From: Bremerella sp. JC817 | GTDB taxonomy: Bacteria > Planctomycetota > Planctomycetia > Pirellulales > Pirellulaceae | NCBI RefSeq assembly: GCF_040718835.1 | Contig: NZ_JBFEFG010000274.1 | Location: 806,001 to 870,000, forward strand | Direction: 5' to 3' | DNA: 64,000 nt | In this document: piece by piece, positions 49,001-59,100 of the stretch | How positions within the stretch are numbered: position 1 is the stretch's first letter | Layout: each line of letters starts with the position of its first letter | Program-made: the position numbers and the translations under genes | Notes under the pieces: model-generated | What the model saw: only the letters and a program-made list of their open reading frames with translations | Database searches by the model: none | Told to the model about the DNA's origin: nothing

Positions 49001-49995
49001 TGCAACACTTCTTCGGCAGAATCCGCAGCGTTCTCGTCATCTCCCAGCAGGAGATACGCCACGGCGACATTCGAAAGCACTTTTTCGTCATTGGGGTTGT
49101 ACTGACGTGCTTCAAGAAACAAGTGCGCCGCTTCGGTCTCTGAGCCGAGCGCAAGCTTCGCACCACCCATCGTGCATAACAGCCTCGCCTTTGTTGGCCC
49201 GTTTGCTGTTGGCCATATCGTGGCCTTTTGCTTCTCAAGTAACTCCAATACTTGGGTCGGCTTGTTGTCCTTGAGATAGTCACGAGCAAGGTCCAAGACC
49301 CCCTGATGAACAGACGCCATAGCGTCAGGGAGCATCGTCTCCGAAAACGAACTGACGACCTTGCGGAGTTCTCCAACTGATTCGCTGATCTCTCCCGACT
49401 TTGTTGATTCCTTTTCTTGTCGCTTCAACATTTCTCGCTGGGTAGCTGCGATCTCGTCGAGCTTGTTTCCTAGTTCGGTGTGTGTGGCGGCTGTATCGGA
49501 AACCTCTCGCCGAATCAGAGCGGCGATTGTCGTAAGCTCTGTGGTTTCAAGTTCACTGATGTTCTTCATCAGTCCATCAATGTCGATCACGTCGCTTGAA
49601 CCAGAGAACGAGACTCCTGCTGGAACTTGGAGAGTCGGGTAGTCACCCGTGCGATCCCCAATGATGAGGACTTTCAGTTTGTCGTAGTCATCTACGAGGC
49701 CATGCTCAGCAAACTTGTCTAAAGTTTTTTGAATCTTGGCCTTATTCCGTTGAGACGTTACCTGAACGGCGAGTCGTGCAGAGCAGTCTCCTAGATCGAT
49801 TGCAGCTTTGTTCAAGTCTTCGTGGTTTAGGTTGACCAACGAGTATCCGTAGACCGCATTGAGCAGGTGAGTGAAAAAGTCCTCCGCAACCACATTGAGA
49901 TCGAAGAAGTGAACAGCATTTAGTGTGGCAACTGTCGCCTTCAGGTGGGCGAGTTGGATGCCGATGTACTCAAGCAGTTCTTTCCTCTTCAACAT
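46042..49995 (-). CDS. SMEK-TPR-GreAB_C-PIN-like giant protein
   Basis: A 1317-residue protein. The first 150 residues (LNHEDLNKAAIDLGD, LAVQVTSQRNKAKIQKTLDK) resemble the SMEK domain, a restriction-nuclease-like fold. TPR repeats cover about 200-790. Residues about 850-910 (ADVARGELSPSHPLAKALLG, then KKPGDTVLL) resemble the C-terminal domain of GreA/GreB. The C-terminal part has a PIN-like pattern: KCVIDPVSLMTIHALSL (about 1015) and ARALYSDDLRLRQLAKADF (about 1150). It starts 4 bases after the brxHI stop; ATG 49995 is chosen for that. It would be a large scaffold with one or two nuclease domains and is the most unusual protein of the operon. All domain calls are by pattern. Confidence 0.65.
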   Translation of the reverse strand: MLKRKELLEYIGIQLAHLKATVATLNAVHFFDLNVVAEDFFTHLLNAVYGYSLVNLNHEDLNKAAIDLGDCSARLAVQVTSQRNKAKIQKTLDKFAEHGLVDDYDKLKVLIIGDRTGDYPTLQVPAGVSFSGSSDVIDIDGLMKNISELETTELTTIAALIRREVSDTAATHTELGNKLDEIAATQREMLKRQEKESTKSGEISESVGELRKVVSSFSETMLPDAMASVHQGVLDLARDYLKDNKPTQVLELLEKQKATIWPTANGPTKARLLCTMGGAKLALGSETEAAHLFLEARQYNPNDEKVLSNVAVAYLLLGDDENAADSAEEVLQRNPVNFQAYSVLIQSSDEPLDKLVERVPEHCRTNSEVALALGFVARRRGDSTSAREWLQLAVDNDADNHPDIKGTLGETILHSYTGNPLSPVRIEQLNEESRSDLQYVVELLSNACDALHDDNALRLRVTWLLNAAIASRLLGNDQDAAKYLTRAKQVTPEHPAVLYQSALAAREDGDLSAAIDIAQSIGACDELPQIPLIVVQLLWQANRTDEAIKEANTFIKSSPSEELAFSARQILVELLMEQGRLAEARQLSEEIVASAPTDVSALVSASQVLRAMGESDDANGTLDKAYRVSSASTPATHQFLLGNELGATGRWVEAATVFERVVDTTADSPLTRKYIHACYQASLLNKALVVCRTLREAAGPLEFVTDVEVSILQEIGDLASARSVCEELIEAFPDNEKRRVQVAVIFLRQHDDVALDAFLDNPPDWRQLPIECGQQIAQLYAARKRYREAIQLLYEMRRVHSVGKVHLQYLQTFLSDINKHDWLEVHECGVDVAVCVKDSNDELQWYVIEDREGADVARGELSPSHPLAKALLGKKPGDTVLLKESPMSSEQGVITEIKNKYVHAFHESGKVLEVRYPDQAGGFVAMKMKPGEEGVKELLTKLEKQQDERQQVITQAHSLYASHPLPIGAVARFLQCDIIQAWSHLTEHEDGKVICASGTAAESESAVQILDRESVKCVIDPVSLMTIHALSLADEVVSTVGRLGIAQATIDLLTDTLHKRSAISRRGFMTLTKEGQHFVRREVTEADVESYLLSLETLIKWIDDNCDILPWSPELSTKREERKELLELIGDESLDTILAASDPARALYSDDLRLRQLAKADFNVDGLATQPILLRAVEAGIIDREKYNKAVVRLAAAGYLHTRIDGEALLEAARQADWSLAFPFVSITWLLRGPDCDENAAIQVVADFLKQLWAQPMLPRSTDYLVFRLLDELGTGRDVFQVTEKLLSSVNQRFLVNPIAQSEVAKLIVAWRSMRIL

Positions 49996-49999
49996 TGCA

Positions 50000-52093
50000 C
50001 TATTCCTTGTGGGCAACGATTCTTTTTCGTTCTTCTATCGCTTGTGCGACCCCCACTCGATCATCAAACCGTGACACGAACACCTCGGCGGCGATTCCGG
50101 GTGAGAGGCATTCGGAGAACTTGAGGTTCTCCATGGCGTCGATGTTCGGAATGGGGCTGATGGCCTCGGGCTGGATGCCGTTGACGTACTCGACAACCGT
50201 GTCCAGCGATGATGCCGTGGGGAAGCTCAACGAGAGGTTATCGCTCTTCACGTCGCAGTGTGGTTTCAGTGCATCAGCGAGTAATGTGTTCGCCACGCCT
50301 CCTGCGAATGTCCACCAGCGGACCTGACCGTTGGGCATCTGCACGAGGCTCGTGGCATCCGCTGAGACCCACGGGTGTTCGTCACGCAGTTCGGTGAACT
50401 GCTGCACGGCCCGGCGTGACCAAGCTGGTTCATCTGCATCAGAGGCGAGGATGCGGCGGATGCTCTGGCAGACGGCGTGACTGAGCATCTGGCCTTCACC
50501 GAGCCAGCGTGATCGACCCTTTTCGTCAGTTGGCTCGACGTGAGCGATCCGGCGCTTCCAGTCCAAATGTTTTGTTTTCCAGCTTCGACCAGCCAGCACC
50601 AAAATCGCCGGGCCTTCCTCACGCTTGTAGAAGGTCGATTCATGGACGTTGCCCAGTTCCTTCTGCCCGGACATCACTGTGAACAGCGGCGGCGAAGTGA
50701 AGACCGACAAGATGTCCATGAAGTTCTGACGCCCGAATGTGTTTTCTCCTTCGGGGGCGAATGCCAAGATGCCGTTGTCGCTCCACAGAATGCCCTTGGC
50801 GATCATGAACTCCACGAGTTCGGCGACCCGCTCTGGTGGCAACTGGGCGAAGCCGGGGACACGTTCGACCCACGAGAACCACTGAGACTTGCCGATCCCT
50901 CGTTCCTGAAGGATCAATGCCATCAACTGCTGAGCCAGAATGTGGTAGGGACACGGTGGAGCCTGAACCGGCTCGACGTAGCCCCGCTGCCACAGTTCGA
51001 TCAGTGCCGCTCCCCGTAACAGCCCCTCGTCGTTGGTCGCCAGAAACAGACAGTTGCGTGTCGTGTTTGATCGTCGGCCCGTGCGCCCCATCCGTTGCAG
51101 GAAGGATGACACCGTACCGGGAGCATCAATCTGAATCACCCGGTCGAGATCACCAACGTCCAAGCCGAGTTCCAGCGAACTGGTGGCCACGATCACACAG
51201 TTCTGACGCTGGGCGAAGGCTTCTTCGGCCTGACGACGTTCATCCAGTCCGAGTGAACTGTGAGAGACGAACGTATCCACACCGTACTGTCGAAGCGACA
51301 CCGCCAACTGCTCGACACGGGAGCGACTGTCGCAGAACACCAAACGCTTCTCACCTTGGTTCAGCAAGCTGATGACCTTGGCGGCATTCGCCAACGATCC
51401 CACATAGTCCAGTTGGACATCGGGTGTTTTCGAGTCGCTTCCCTTCGGCCAGACGACTTGCTGGGGACGCTCGGAACCCGATGACAGCCAGCCGAGCATC
51501 TCTGTGGGATTGCCGACTGTGGCCGAGAGGCCGATCCGCTGAATGTCTCGGCCTGCGATCTTCCCGATTCGGGCAAAGACCGACAGGAGGTGCCAGCCAC
51601 GGTCGTCACCGGCAAAGGCGTGAAGCTCGTCGATGACCACGACCCGTACGTTGCTGAAGAACTGGTGATGATCGACTTTCTGCGAGACAAGCAGAACCTC
51701 CAGCGACTCTGGAGTGGTCAGGAGGCAGTCCGGTTGTTCCGCAATAATCCGTCGCCGTTCGCCCTGCGGAGTATCTCCGTGCCACAGCGCCGCCTGCCGT
51801 CCAACAAGGCGCAGATATTTGTCGAGACGCTGTTCCTGATTGTTAAGCAACGCCTTGATCGGACTGACGTAGAGAACTGAGATGCCCGACCACGACTCTT
51901 CGAGCATCTGGGAGATCACAGGAAAGAACGCTGACTCGGTTTTCCCACCAGCCGTGGGTGCAAGAATGACGAGGTTGGCCCCGGTCAGGAATGCGTCGAT
52001 GGACAACGACTGCACTTCTCGCAACTCTCTCCAACCGAGAGAATTGACGATGTGATGTTGGAGTGCAGGATGTAGTCGGTCGAAGGCATTCAC
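50000..52093 (-). CDS. brxHI: BREX type 2 helicase BrxHI (Lhr-like)
   Basis: A 697-residue superfamily 2 helicase of Lhr type. Motif I is VILAPTAGGKTESAF (about 42-56), motif II is VVVIDELHAFAGDDRG (about 150), motif III is IGLSATVGNP, and motif VI is LQRMGRTGRRSN (about 340). Length and position as last core gene fit BrxHI of type 2 BREX. GTG 52093 overlaps the brxD stop (GTGA). Confidence 0.88.
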   Translation of the reverse strand: MNAFDRLHPALQHHIVNSLGWRELREVQSLSIDAFLTGANLVILAPTAGGKTESAFFPVISQMLEESWSGISVLYVSPIKALLNNQEQRLDKYLRLVGRQAALWHGDTPQGERRRIIAEQPDCLLTTPESLEVLLVSQKVDHHQFFSNVRVVVIDELHAFAGDDRGWHLLSVFARIGKIAGRDIQRIGLSATVGNPTEMLGWLSSGSERPQQVVWPKGSDSKTPDVQLDYVGSLANAAKVISLLNQGEKRLVFCDSRSRVEQLAVSLRQYGVDTFVSHSSLGLDERRQAEEAFAQRQNCVIVATSSLELGLDVGDLDRVIQIDAPGTVSSFLQRMGRTGRRSNTTRNCLFLATNDEGLLRGAALIELWQRGYVEPVQAPPCPYHILAQQLMALILQERGIGKSQWFSWVERVPGFAQLPPERVAELVEFMIAKGILWSDNGILAFAPEGENTFGRQNFMDILSVFTSPPLFTVMSGQKELGNVHESTFYKREEGPAILVLAGRSWKTKHLDWKRRIAHVEPTDEKGRSRWLGEGQMLSHAVCQSIRRILASDADEPAWSRRAVQQFTELRDEHPWVSADATSLVQMPNGQVRWWTFAGGVANTLLADALKPHCDVKSDNLSLSFPTASSLDTVVEYVNGIQPEAISPIPNIDAMENLKFSECLSPGIAAEVFVSRFDDRVGVAQAIEERKRIVAHKE

Positions 52094-53406
52094 ACGTCTA
52101 ACTCGATGTCGTCCACGTTTTGGGCCTGTGCTTCTCGCTCCACGTTCGTCATCTCATTGCTCGTCACGGTCAACTGGTAATGCTGTAGAGGATCGAAGTC
52201 GTCGTACTGGTCGATCCGGTCCAGCACGTCGGCGACCAGCTTCTTCAGGAACAGTCGAGGGGCGATGCCAACTTTGCCACCCAGCTTCCCGGCCAGCGAC
52301 CGTGCCAGTGAGTCGATGTAGTCGTTGCCCGCCAGCGACCGCACTCGGCTTGGAGCCTTGCAGTCGGCAGCGAACAGTTCACGCACCTTTGTTCCGACTT
52401 CCACCAGCCGGTCGTGATCGAACGTCGTCAGCCGCAACTGCACGGCTCGGGGGTTGTCGAAGCGAGCGTCAGTCTGGAAGTCCACATGCAGCCGTTGAGC
52501 GAGTGGTTCCAGCCGTTGAATGCCTTGTGGCCCGTCGTAGAAGGCTGGCGTCCCCGTGATGGCCAAGTACAAGCCGGGGAACCGTCCGCCATCAATGTCG
52601 TCGATCAACTGCCGCAGTGCGTTGAGTCCCTTCTCACGCACGTCGGATCGGACTCGCTGAATGGTCTCGATTTCGTCCAGTACCAGCACCAATCCTGAGT
52701 AACCAGAGTCCTTCAGGATGAGCAGCAGTCCTCGCAGGAAGCTGAGAGCGGCAAAGTGGTCCACATCGCCTTTGATCCCGGCTTCTCGTTTGATGGCGGC
52801 GGCAATGTGCGGTTGCCCGGCCAGCCAACCGGCCAGACCTTCCGCTGTCGCATGATCTCCTGCCCGTTGTGACGTTCGATACGCACGCAGGGCCGAAGCG
52901 AACTGGGGTGTCGCCCGAGTGATCTCACCGAGGCGCTGTTCCAAAAGTTCGTCAGCCCGGTTCGCCAGCGCTTTCTCGTCTTGAGGATCGACAGTGCCCT
53001 CGGCCAGAACGTCCTCTTCGAGTCCGTAGAACCAGCCGTCGATCACCGACCGGAACGCTCCGAGGAAACAGTCAGGCGTCGAAAGCTGTTCCATCGCTCG
53101 GCGATAGACAGTCTCCAGTCGATGCAGCGGAGTCTCTGTCTCGGAGATTTGAACTTCAGCAGTCGCAAAGCCTTTCTTCTTGGCGTACTCCTGCACCCAG
53201 CGAGCGAAGAACGTCTTGCCGCAGCCGTATTCGCCTCGCACGGCCTTGAAGATCGCACTCCCCTGAGCCACGTCATCGAGTTCTTCGGAGATCACGTTTT
53301 CAAAACGTTGCAGGCCGACAGCGAGGAAATCGAGTCCACGTTGGGGCACCGTGCCTTTTCGCAAGGCAGCGATGATTTCTCGGCGTCGTTCGGGGCTGAT
53401 TTCCAT
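52090..53406 (-). CDS. brxD: BREX type 2 ATPase BrxD
   Basis: A 438-residue P-loop ATPase. Walker A is RGEYGCGKTFFARW (about 52-66) and Walker B is LVLVLDEIETIQR (about 232-244). BrxD is the small ATPase of type 2 and type 6 BREX. The ATG at 53406 (MEISPERRREI) is preferred over a TTG seven codons earlier; it begins 7 bases after the pglZ stop. Confidence 0.87.
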   Translation of the reverse strand: MEISPERRREIIAALRKGTVPQRGLDFLAVGLQRFENVISEELDDVAQGSAIFKAVRGEYGCGKTFFARWVQEYAKKKGFATAEVQISETETPLHRLETVYRRAMEQLSTPDCFLGAFRSVIDGWFYGLEEDVLAEGTVDPQDEKALANRADELLEQRLGEITRATPQFASALRAYRTSQRAGDHATAEGLAGWLAGQPHIAAAIKREAGIKGDVDHFAALSFLRGLLLILKDSGYSGLVLVLDEIETIQRVRSDVREKGLNALRQLIDDIDGGRFPGLYLAITGTPAFYDGPQGIQRLEPLAQRLHVDFQTDARFDNPRAVQLRLTTFDHDRLVEVGTKVRELFAADCKAPSRVRSLAGNDYIDSLARSLAGKLGGKVGIAPRLFLKKLVADVLDRIDQYDDFDPLQHYQLTVTSNEMTNVEREAQAQNVDDIELDV

Positions 53407-53413
53407 GGTTCGC

Positions 53414-56116
53414 TTAGTCCAGATCAAACTGGCGTTTCAACTTGGCAACGTTTAATTCCACACGGTTCTCGGTGCGATCCAGCGTCAGAATCTCGTATCC
53501 ATCGACATTCAGCACTCGCTGCATCTTGACGACCAGACCGTCGAGCCGGGCCATCGGGACATCGGCGGCTTTGGCAAAGGCCGCAGGGGTCATGATGCCA
53601 CCACTGGAATCGAGGGCCGACAGGCACATCTGCAACACCTCGTCTTCGACCGGGTGACGGCGGATCATCGTCTTCTGGTCCTTGTACGCCTGCGACTTGA
53701 AGAGCGCAGCGATCCAATCGGCACCTGCCTTTGTTCCCTTCTTCTCCTCTTTCGTCGGTTTGGCGACCGGCTTCTCGTCCGACTCCATGTCGAAAAGTGT
53801 CGGCGGACCAACCTTGACGGGAACCGTGATCGTGACCTGCGGCTCTTCGACTTCGGGCGAGGCAACCGGAGCCGCCGACCACCAGTCAGGCTTGGGATAC
53901 TCACACCGATACAGGCCGGAATAGGCGCTGGTTTTGTCGGTCAGCAGGATCAGCGGACAGACCATTTCCTGCGGGGTCGCTCCACCGTGATAACCGTTCT
54001 GCTGGCGACCGTAATAGACCTTCTCGGTCCACGGGACGATCACCGATTTGTCTCCGGCGATGACTCGACTGCCGGTCAGGACGATCTCGTCGTCACCGCA
54101 CTTGCCGTCATTGCTGCGCCACCGGCTGCTCTCGTCGTAAGGACGGTATTTTCCATCCGGGCGATGCCAGACATGGCCATGATCGCTGGCGAGGATCACG
54201 ACTCGGCCTGAGTCACGAGCCAGTCGCAGCAACGCACGCAGCGGACTGATCCGGCTGATCGACCAATTTTCGATGACCTGTTGGGCATTGCTCAGTCGAT
54301 CATCGATGGCGTTGATGACGACGCCCACCACCTTGTGCTGAGGAGATGTGAGCTTTGCCGAAAGCTCAGCAGAGATCGCTCCCCGGTTGCCTTCGGTCAA
54401 CTGCTGCTTGTGGAACAGAATCGGGGGAGACTTCTTCTCGCAAACCTCGGAGAGCGCCTTGTTCGCTTCGAAGTTCTTCCGTTCGAGGTTCTGGTCTCCC
54501 TTGGCGAGCGCCCCAGACAGAAGGCTGGCCCGAGAAAAGTTGGTGACGCTGGGAATCGTGGCGATGACGGGCGCTGGAAGTACGTTGGACTCGTCCAGAG
54601 TGGATTCGAACCAGTGATCCTGCCGAATGTCCTCCAGCAGTTCGTGGCAGATCGCCCAACTCATGCCGTCCAGAACCACCAGCAACACTTTGTTGCCAGC
54701 TTCGACGACCTTGCTGACGACCTTATTCAGCACGTCCTCGACACCGAGAACGCCAGCATCCTTCGAACCAACCGACGACCAGTCGGCCAGCGACTTGGCG
54801 AAGGAGTGGCTGATCTCTTCCCGACGTTGAAGCACGGTCTGGTCAAGAAGCTGATACGCCGACGACAGGTCCGCTACATCTTCGCCACGGCACAGCGGCT
54901 CCCGTGCCCAATCGACGAACGACATCTCCCGAACATGGTAACTCGCTCGATCTGCAAACGAGGTAGGAGCAGTGTTCGGCGTCTTCAGCCAGCGGATCAA
55001 CCGCACGGCCATCTCAGCCTTGGAGACCTGATCTTTGTTTCGACCCAGCTTGGCGAAGCGATGTTCGGCGATGTCTTCCAAGCGAGACTCACAGGCGGTG
55101 ATGGTCTCGTCCGTGGTCTTCTTAACGGCTGCTTGGATGGCGTGGCCCAGTCGCCCCAGTCGTTGCTCAAACGAGAGTCGGGTGAGCGTGCTGCGGTAGG
55201 CGTACTCCTCACAGATGAACTGCTTCAGCAACTCGTCGGCCCGCTGCAAATGTTGTTGAGCGATGCGGGGATCGTCATGCCGGTCGAGATCGGAGATCGC
55301 ATCGACGGCCACTTTCCCCAACGTCCGACCAGTGGCCTTGGGCAGCGGCTTGTTTCCGTGGTATTGCTCCATGCGAGCAGCAGCGGCATCGAGGGTGGAG
55401 TCATCGCCCAATCCGAAGACCACCTGACAGGCCACGGCCAACGCCAGTGCGTCCGGTCCCGCATTACTTTCAAGGAACCGCAGAATCGAGTCGGCAGGAT
55501 CACCAAGGTTGTGAATCAGCCGACGCCGCAGGCTGGCGCACACTTCGTCACCGGCCTTCTGGTATCGCTTGGTTCCTTTTTCCGAAGACGCCCAGAGCAG
55601 CAGCGACACCAGATCGGGTTCACGTTCTCCCATGTCGAAGACATGACGGCAGATCGCTCGCCAGACGGTTCCGGCATCCAGCAAACCGGCTGAAACTGGG
55701 GGATAGCCGTCAGGTGGTGCGTACTCCATCAACGCTTGAGCGATGGCGGGATCAAGAATCGCACGATCCAGTTCCTTGGCCTTGAACAGCGAACACAGAC
55801 TGGCCCAGTGATCGACGGCGAACAGCCGACTGCGAGCCAAGCGGCCCACGACATCATGGCCCAGATCGTTCTGCTGAAGTCCGGTCAGCAGGACAAGGCG
55901 GCGTTTCTCCTTCTCGGCGGTCAGCAGGGCTTCACGCACTTCGAACACCGTGTCGGCCCGAACCACCTTGGCTTTGCCGAACTCGAAATCAACTTCGTTC
56001 GGCCCGATCAATGAGGGCGCAACGTGCAGACCGACAGCCAGAGCATCGATGTCTCGCTGCCACTTGTCTTCCACGAGGGAACGAACCTGTTGAGGACTCA
56101 ACATGCCGACGCTCAT
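53414..56116 (-). CDS. pglZ: BREX phosphatase-like protein PglZ
   Basis: A 900-residue PglZ protein. The alkaline-phosphatase-superfamily core has LLVVLDGMSWAICHELL (about 480) and VVILASDHGHVWHR (about 640), the two metal-binding segments of PglZ. It is the signature protein of all BREX systems. A Pro/Lys-rich linker (about 770-800) precedes a C-terminal winged-helix-like domain. ATG 56116 overlaps the pglY stop (ATGA). Confidence 0.92.
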   Translation of the reverse strand: MSVGMLSPQQVRSLVEDKWQRDIDALAVGLHVAPSLIGPNEVDFEFGKAKVVRADTVFEVREALLTAEKEKRRLVLLTGLQQNDLGHDVVGRLARSRLFAVDHWASLCSLFKAKELDRAILDPAIAQALMEYAPPDGYPPVSAGLLDAGTVWRAICRHVFDMGEREPDLVSLLLWASSEKGTKRYQKAGDEVCASLRRRLIHNLGDPADSILRFLESNAGPDALALAVACQVVFGLGDDSTLDAAAARMEQYHGNKPLPKATGRTLGKVAVDAISDLDRHDDPRIAQQHLQRADELLKQFICEEYAYRSTLTRLSFEQRLGRLGHAIQAAVKKTTDETITACESRLEDIAEHRFAKLGRNKDQVSKAEMAVRLIRWLKTPNTAPTSFADRASYHVREMSFVDWAREPLCRGEDVADLSSAYQLLDQTVLQRREEISHSFAKSLADWSSVGSKDAGVLGVEDVLNKVVSKVVEAGNKVLLVVLDGMSWAICHELLEDIRQDHWFESTLDESNVLPAPVIATIPSVTNFSRASLLSGALAKGDQNLERKNFEANKALSEVCEKKSPPILFHKQQLTEGNRGAISAELSAKLTSPQHKVVGVVINAIDDRLSNAQQVIENWSISRISPLRALLRLARDSGRVVILASDHGHVWHRPDGKYRPYDESSRWRSNDGKCGDDEIVLTGSRVIAGDKSVIVPWTEKVYYGRQQNGYHGGATPQEMVCPLILLTDKTSAYSGLYRCEYPKPDWWSAAPVASPEVEEPQVTITVPVKVGPPTLFDMESDEKPVAKPTKEEKKGTKAGADWIAALFKSQAYKDQKTMIRRHPVEDEVLQMCLSALDSSGGIMTPAAFAKAADVPMARLDGLVVKMQRVLNVDGYEILTLDRTENRVELNVAKLKRQFDLD

Positions 56117-59100
56117 TCAGACTCCTCCTCCAAGGTCCAGTGGATCGTGAGTCGGAGCTTCGAGTTCTGTTCCAACTTTTGGACCAGTTCTTGCGCCTCA
56201 GTCAGAGACTCCTCATGATTCAACCGAGACCGGCTGCCGGTGCCAACCTGCTTCCAGCCCTTCTTCGGTGGCGGTGGTGGTGGAGTTGGATCATCGGGCT
56301 TCGGCTTGGGCGGCGTCAGCAGCTTGATCGCTCGACTCTCGGCTTCCGACAGTTTGGAGGCCAGACCACCGGCCAGAGCCAACTCGTCAGTACACAACGC
56401 CGACCGCACATCCTGAATCAACAGGTCCGCCTGCGTCTTCCGCTCGTCACCCAGATGCGACACACCGTTGAACAAGTCCCACTTGGTGTTTCGCAGGCAA
56501 TCCAAGATCGAAGTCGCCGACTTGAAGCTGCGCCCCATGGCCGTTCCCGACGTGTCCATCTTGGCCGAGGCGATCACACCCACGAGCGCCGTGGCTTCCT
56601 TGCCTTCGCAATCGCTCAGCAGCTTGCGGACGGCCTCGGCAGTTCTCACCCGGTCGGCTTTCTCGATGTCGCCGTCCGCCATGCTCAGGTTCTTCAGGAT
56701 CAGTTGCAGGCGATCCGGCAGGCTTTCGCCGTCCGCCTTCAGGCTCGTCACGCTCTCCTTCACCTTTGAGGCCAGCGTCGTCAGGTTCCCTGCGTTCAGC
56801 AGCCGTGAGATCGCATGGCCGAAGATTTCGGAGACCCGCTGCACGGCGGTCTCCCAATCCTTCACATCAGGAAGCTGCTGCTCGACAAGCTCCAGATCGT
56901 TGGGCATGTCGTCCAGCGACGGAACGTAGTTGCCGCCATAGCGGACGAACGACCGATTCGTCTGGTCGGCGTAGACCAGCACCAGCAGATGTTCGATCTC
57001 CCGAGGCAACCCACGTTCGTCTGGTTGCTCCATCCAACGCTTCAGGTCGGCGACCGTGGGATGGGTCTGATCCGACTGCGACAGCATCCGGTTGAAGTGG
57101 TTCTTCCAGAACGCTCCCAGCACGAAGTGCGTTTCGGACATCTGCCCCAGATCGAGCGGGTTGCAGATGTTGCGGAGCTTGAGTCGCACCGCCTTGTCTT
57201 CCACGAACACCCGGCCATCCTGTGAGCGAGCCGCTTCTTGGCAGACTTCAAGCACCTGCTTCAAGTCCTTGCCGAGCTTGATCTCCTGACCGAACTTCGG
57301 ATGCTTCGGATACTGGTGCGACAACGCCTGATCGAGCAAATGCTCCATCGCCTCGCCGAGTGTCGCTCCCACGGGTCGCTGCAACAACAGCGATGGGAAC
57401 AACGACTGGAAGTGTGAGTCCGACATGTCGTAGGCGCTGTCGAGCGATCCCGGCGTCGGTTCACTGCGGATCGCATACGCCGCTTCCACCACCTGAGTCA
57501 GTCGAGATTGCAGCGCACTCTGCTGGTTCTTCAACAGCAACCGGGCCGTCTCCCGATCCTGAAGCGAGAGGTGCTTGGCGTATTGATCGAGGTTACTGCC
57601 TCGCAGCAGGTGATCGATGATGACCAGCTTGCCAAGTTCGGCCTGTGTGCGAGTCGAGAAAAACGACGGCAGCCAGACAATGGTGCGATGGGCCTCGTTC
57701 TTGTCACGGAACTTGTTCAGCCGGTCCAAGTCCTCAATGGGTGTGTGCCCTTCGGAGTCGAACGGAAAGTCGAGGATCAGTTTCCACTCGTCCTGTGAAC
57801 GCAGCGATTCATCGGGCAGCGCCCGGACGTTCGTGAACAGCACATCGCACGAGCGACGGCTGCCTCGCCACAGGAAGTTGTAGCCAATGAACATCTCGTC
57901 CTGATCGGGAATGCCCAGCGACAGGAACAGCATTCCCCGGATGCGTGATTGCCGGTTGCCGGGGTTGTCGAAGACTCGTGCCGCTTCGATCAGACCTTCG
58001 GTATCGACTCCCTCCAGTTCCAGCGACACGGTGGGATTCGCCGGATCGCCTTCGACACGCAGTTCGCCGCAGATACCTGCCCATGTGCGGAGTTTCTGGG
58101 CGACGACCTGATGTTCCCGGCCCGGTATGCGAGACCGGATCGTGCCGTGGTTGAGTGCTGCCAGTCGGGTGCAGGTCATGTTCTTGAGCGTGTCCACACC
58201 CTGCACGAGCGACGACAGCAGCAGACTCTTGATGAGCCGGTCGTCATTCTCGAAGCGAGACAGTCGGCCTTCGATCTCTTCGTTGTCCTTGGCTCGCTGC
58301 TTATCCACCTCGTAGTCGATTTCGTGCTGCTGCTCCAGCATCGGACGCAGCCGGTTCTGGTACAGCTTCTTGGCGTTCTCGAAACGGACACGCATCACGT
58401 CGGTAAACGCTTCATCGCCGTGGGCCACCACGTCCCAGAGATCGCCGAGTGGAATCACATCGCCGAGGCGCAACGTGTCACGTCGGTTGACGAGCAGTTG
58501 CAGCATGATCTTGAGCGCCGTCCGTTCCCGCTGGAGGGCACTCGACACGGCCACCAGTGCTTGGATCAGCGCCGGGCTGAACGGGTAGACCTGCTTGAAC
58601 ATCGCACGGTCAGCTTCCCGAGTCAGCAGGACTTCCATGATCTCCTGCCGTACTTTGGCCGTCTGCTCAAATGCCTGCTCAAGCTCGGCCCGGCACGCAT
58701 CGTTCTTCGGCTTCAACACACGCTTCTGAGCGATCACCGGCAGGTTGCGGTCTTCGAGCGTGATCGTGTGGAAGCGGCCTTCCCAGTGCGACAGGACATC
58801 GGAGAAGTTCAACTGCTGCACACCAGCAACATTGTCGCCGATCAGATCACGCAAATCTCGCTGACGAGCCACGAAGCTGACGATTGGCACCGGACGTTCG
58901 GCCTTACGGGACTCAACCAGCTTTGCCAGCTTGTTCCCTTCCATCTGCACGAAATTCAAATCGCCCGAGTGCGTGGCCAGCCAGAGAATCAATTCGTCGA
59001 GGAACAAGATCAGGCCGTCGTAGCCGAGCGTCTTGGCGTGTTCGCTGATGATCGCCAAGCCCTCGTCCAGATCGACGTAGGCTTCGTCCTTCCCCTGAGC

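Noticed and set aside
54281..55693. A 470-codon + strand frame opposite pglZ
   Set aside because: Shadow of pglZ, with no recognisable domain.
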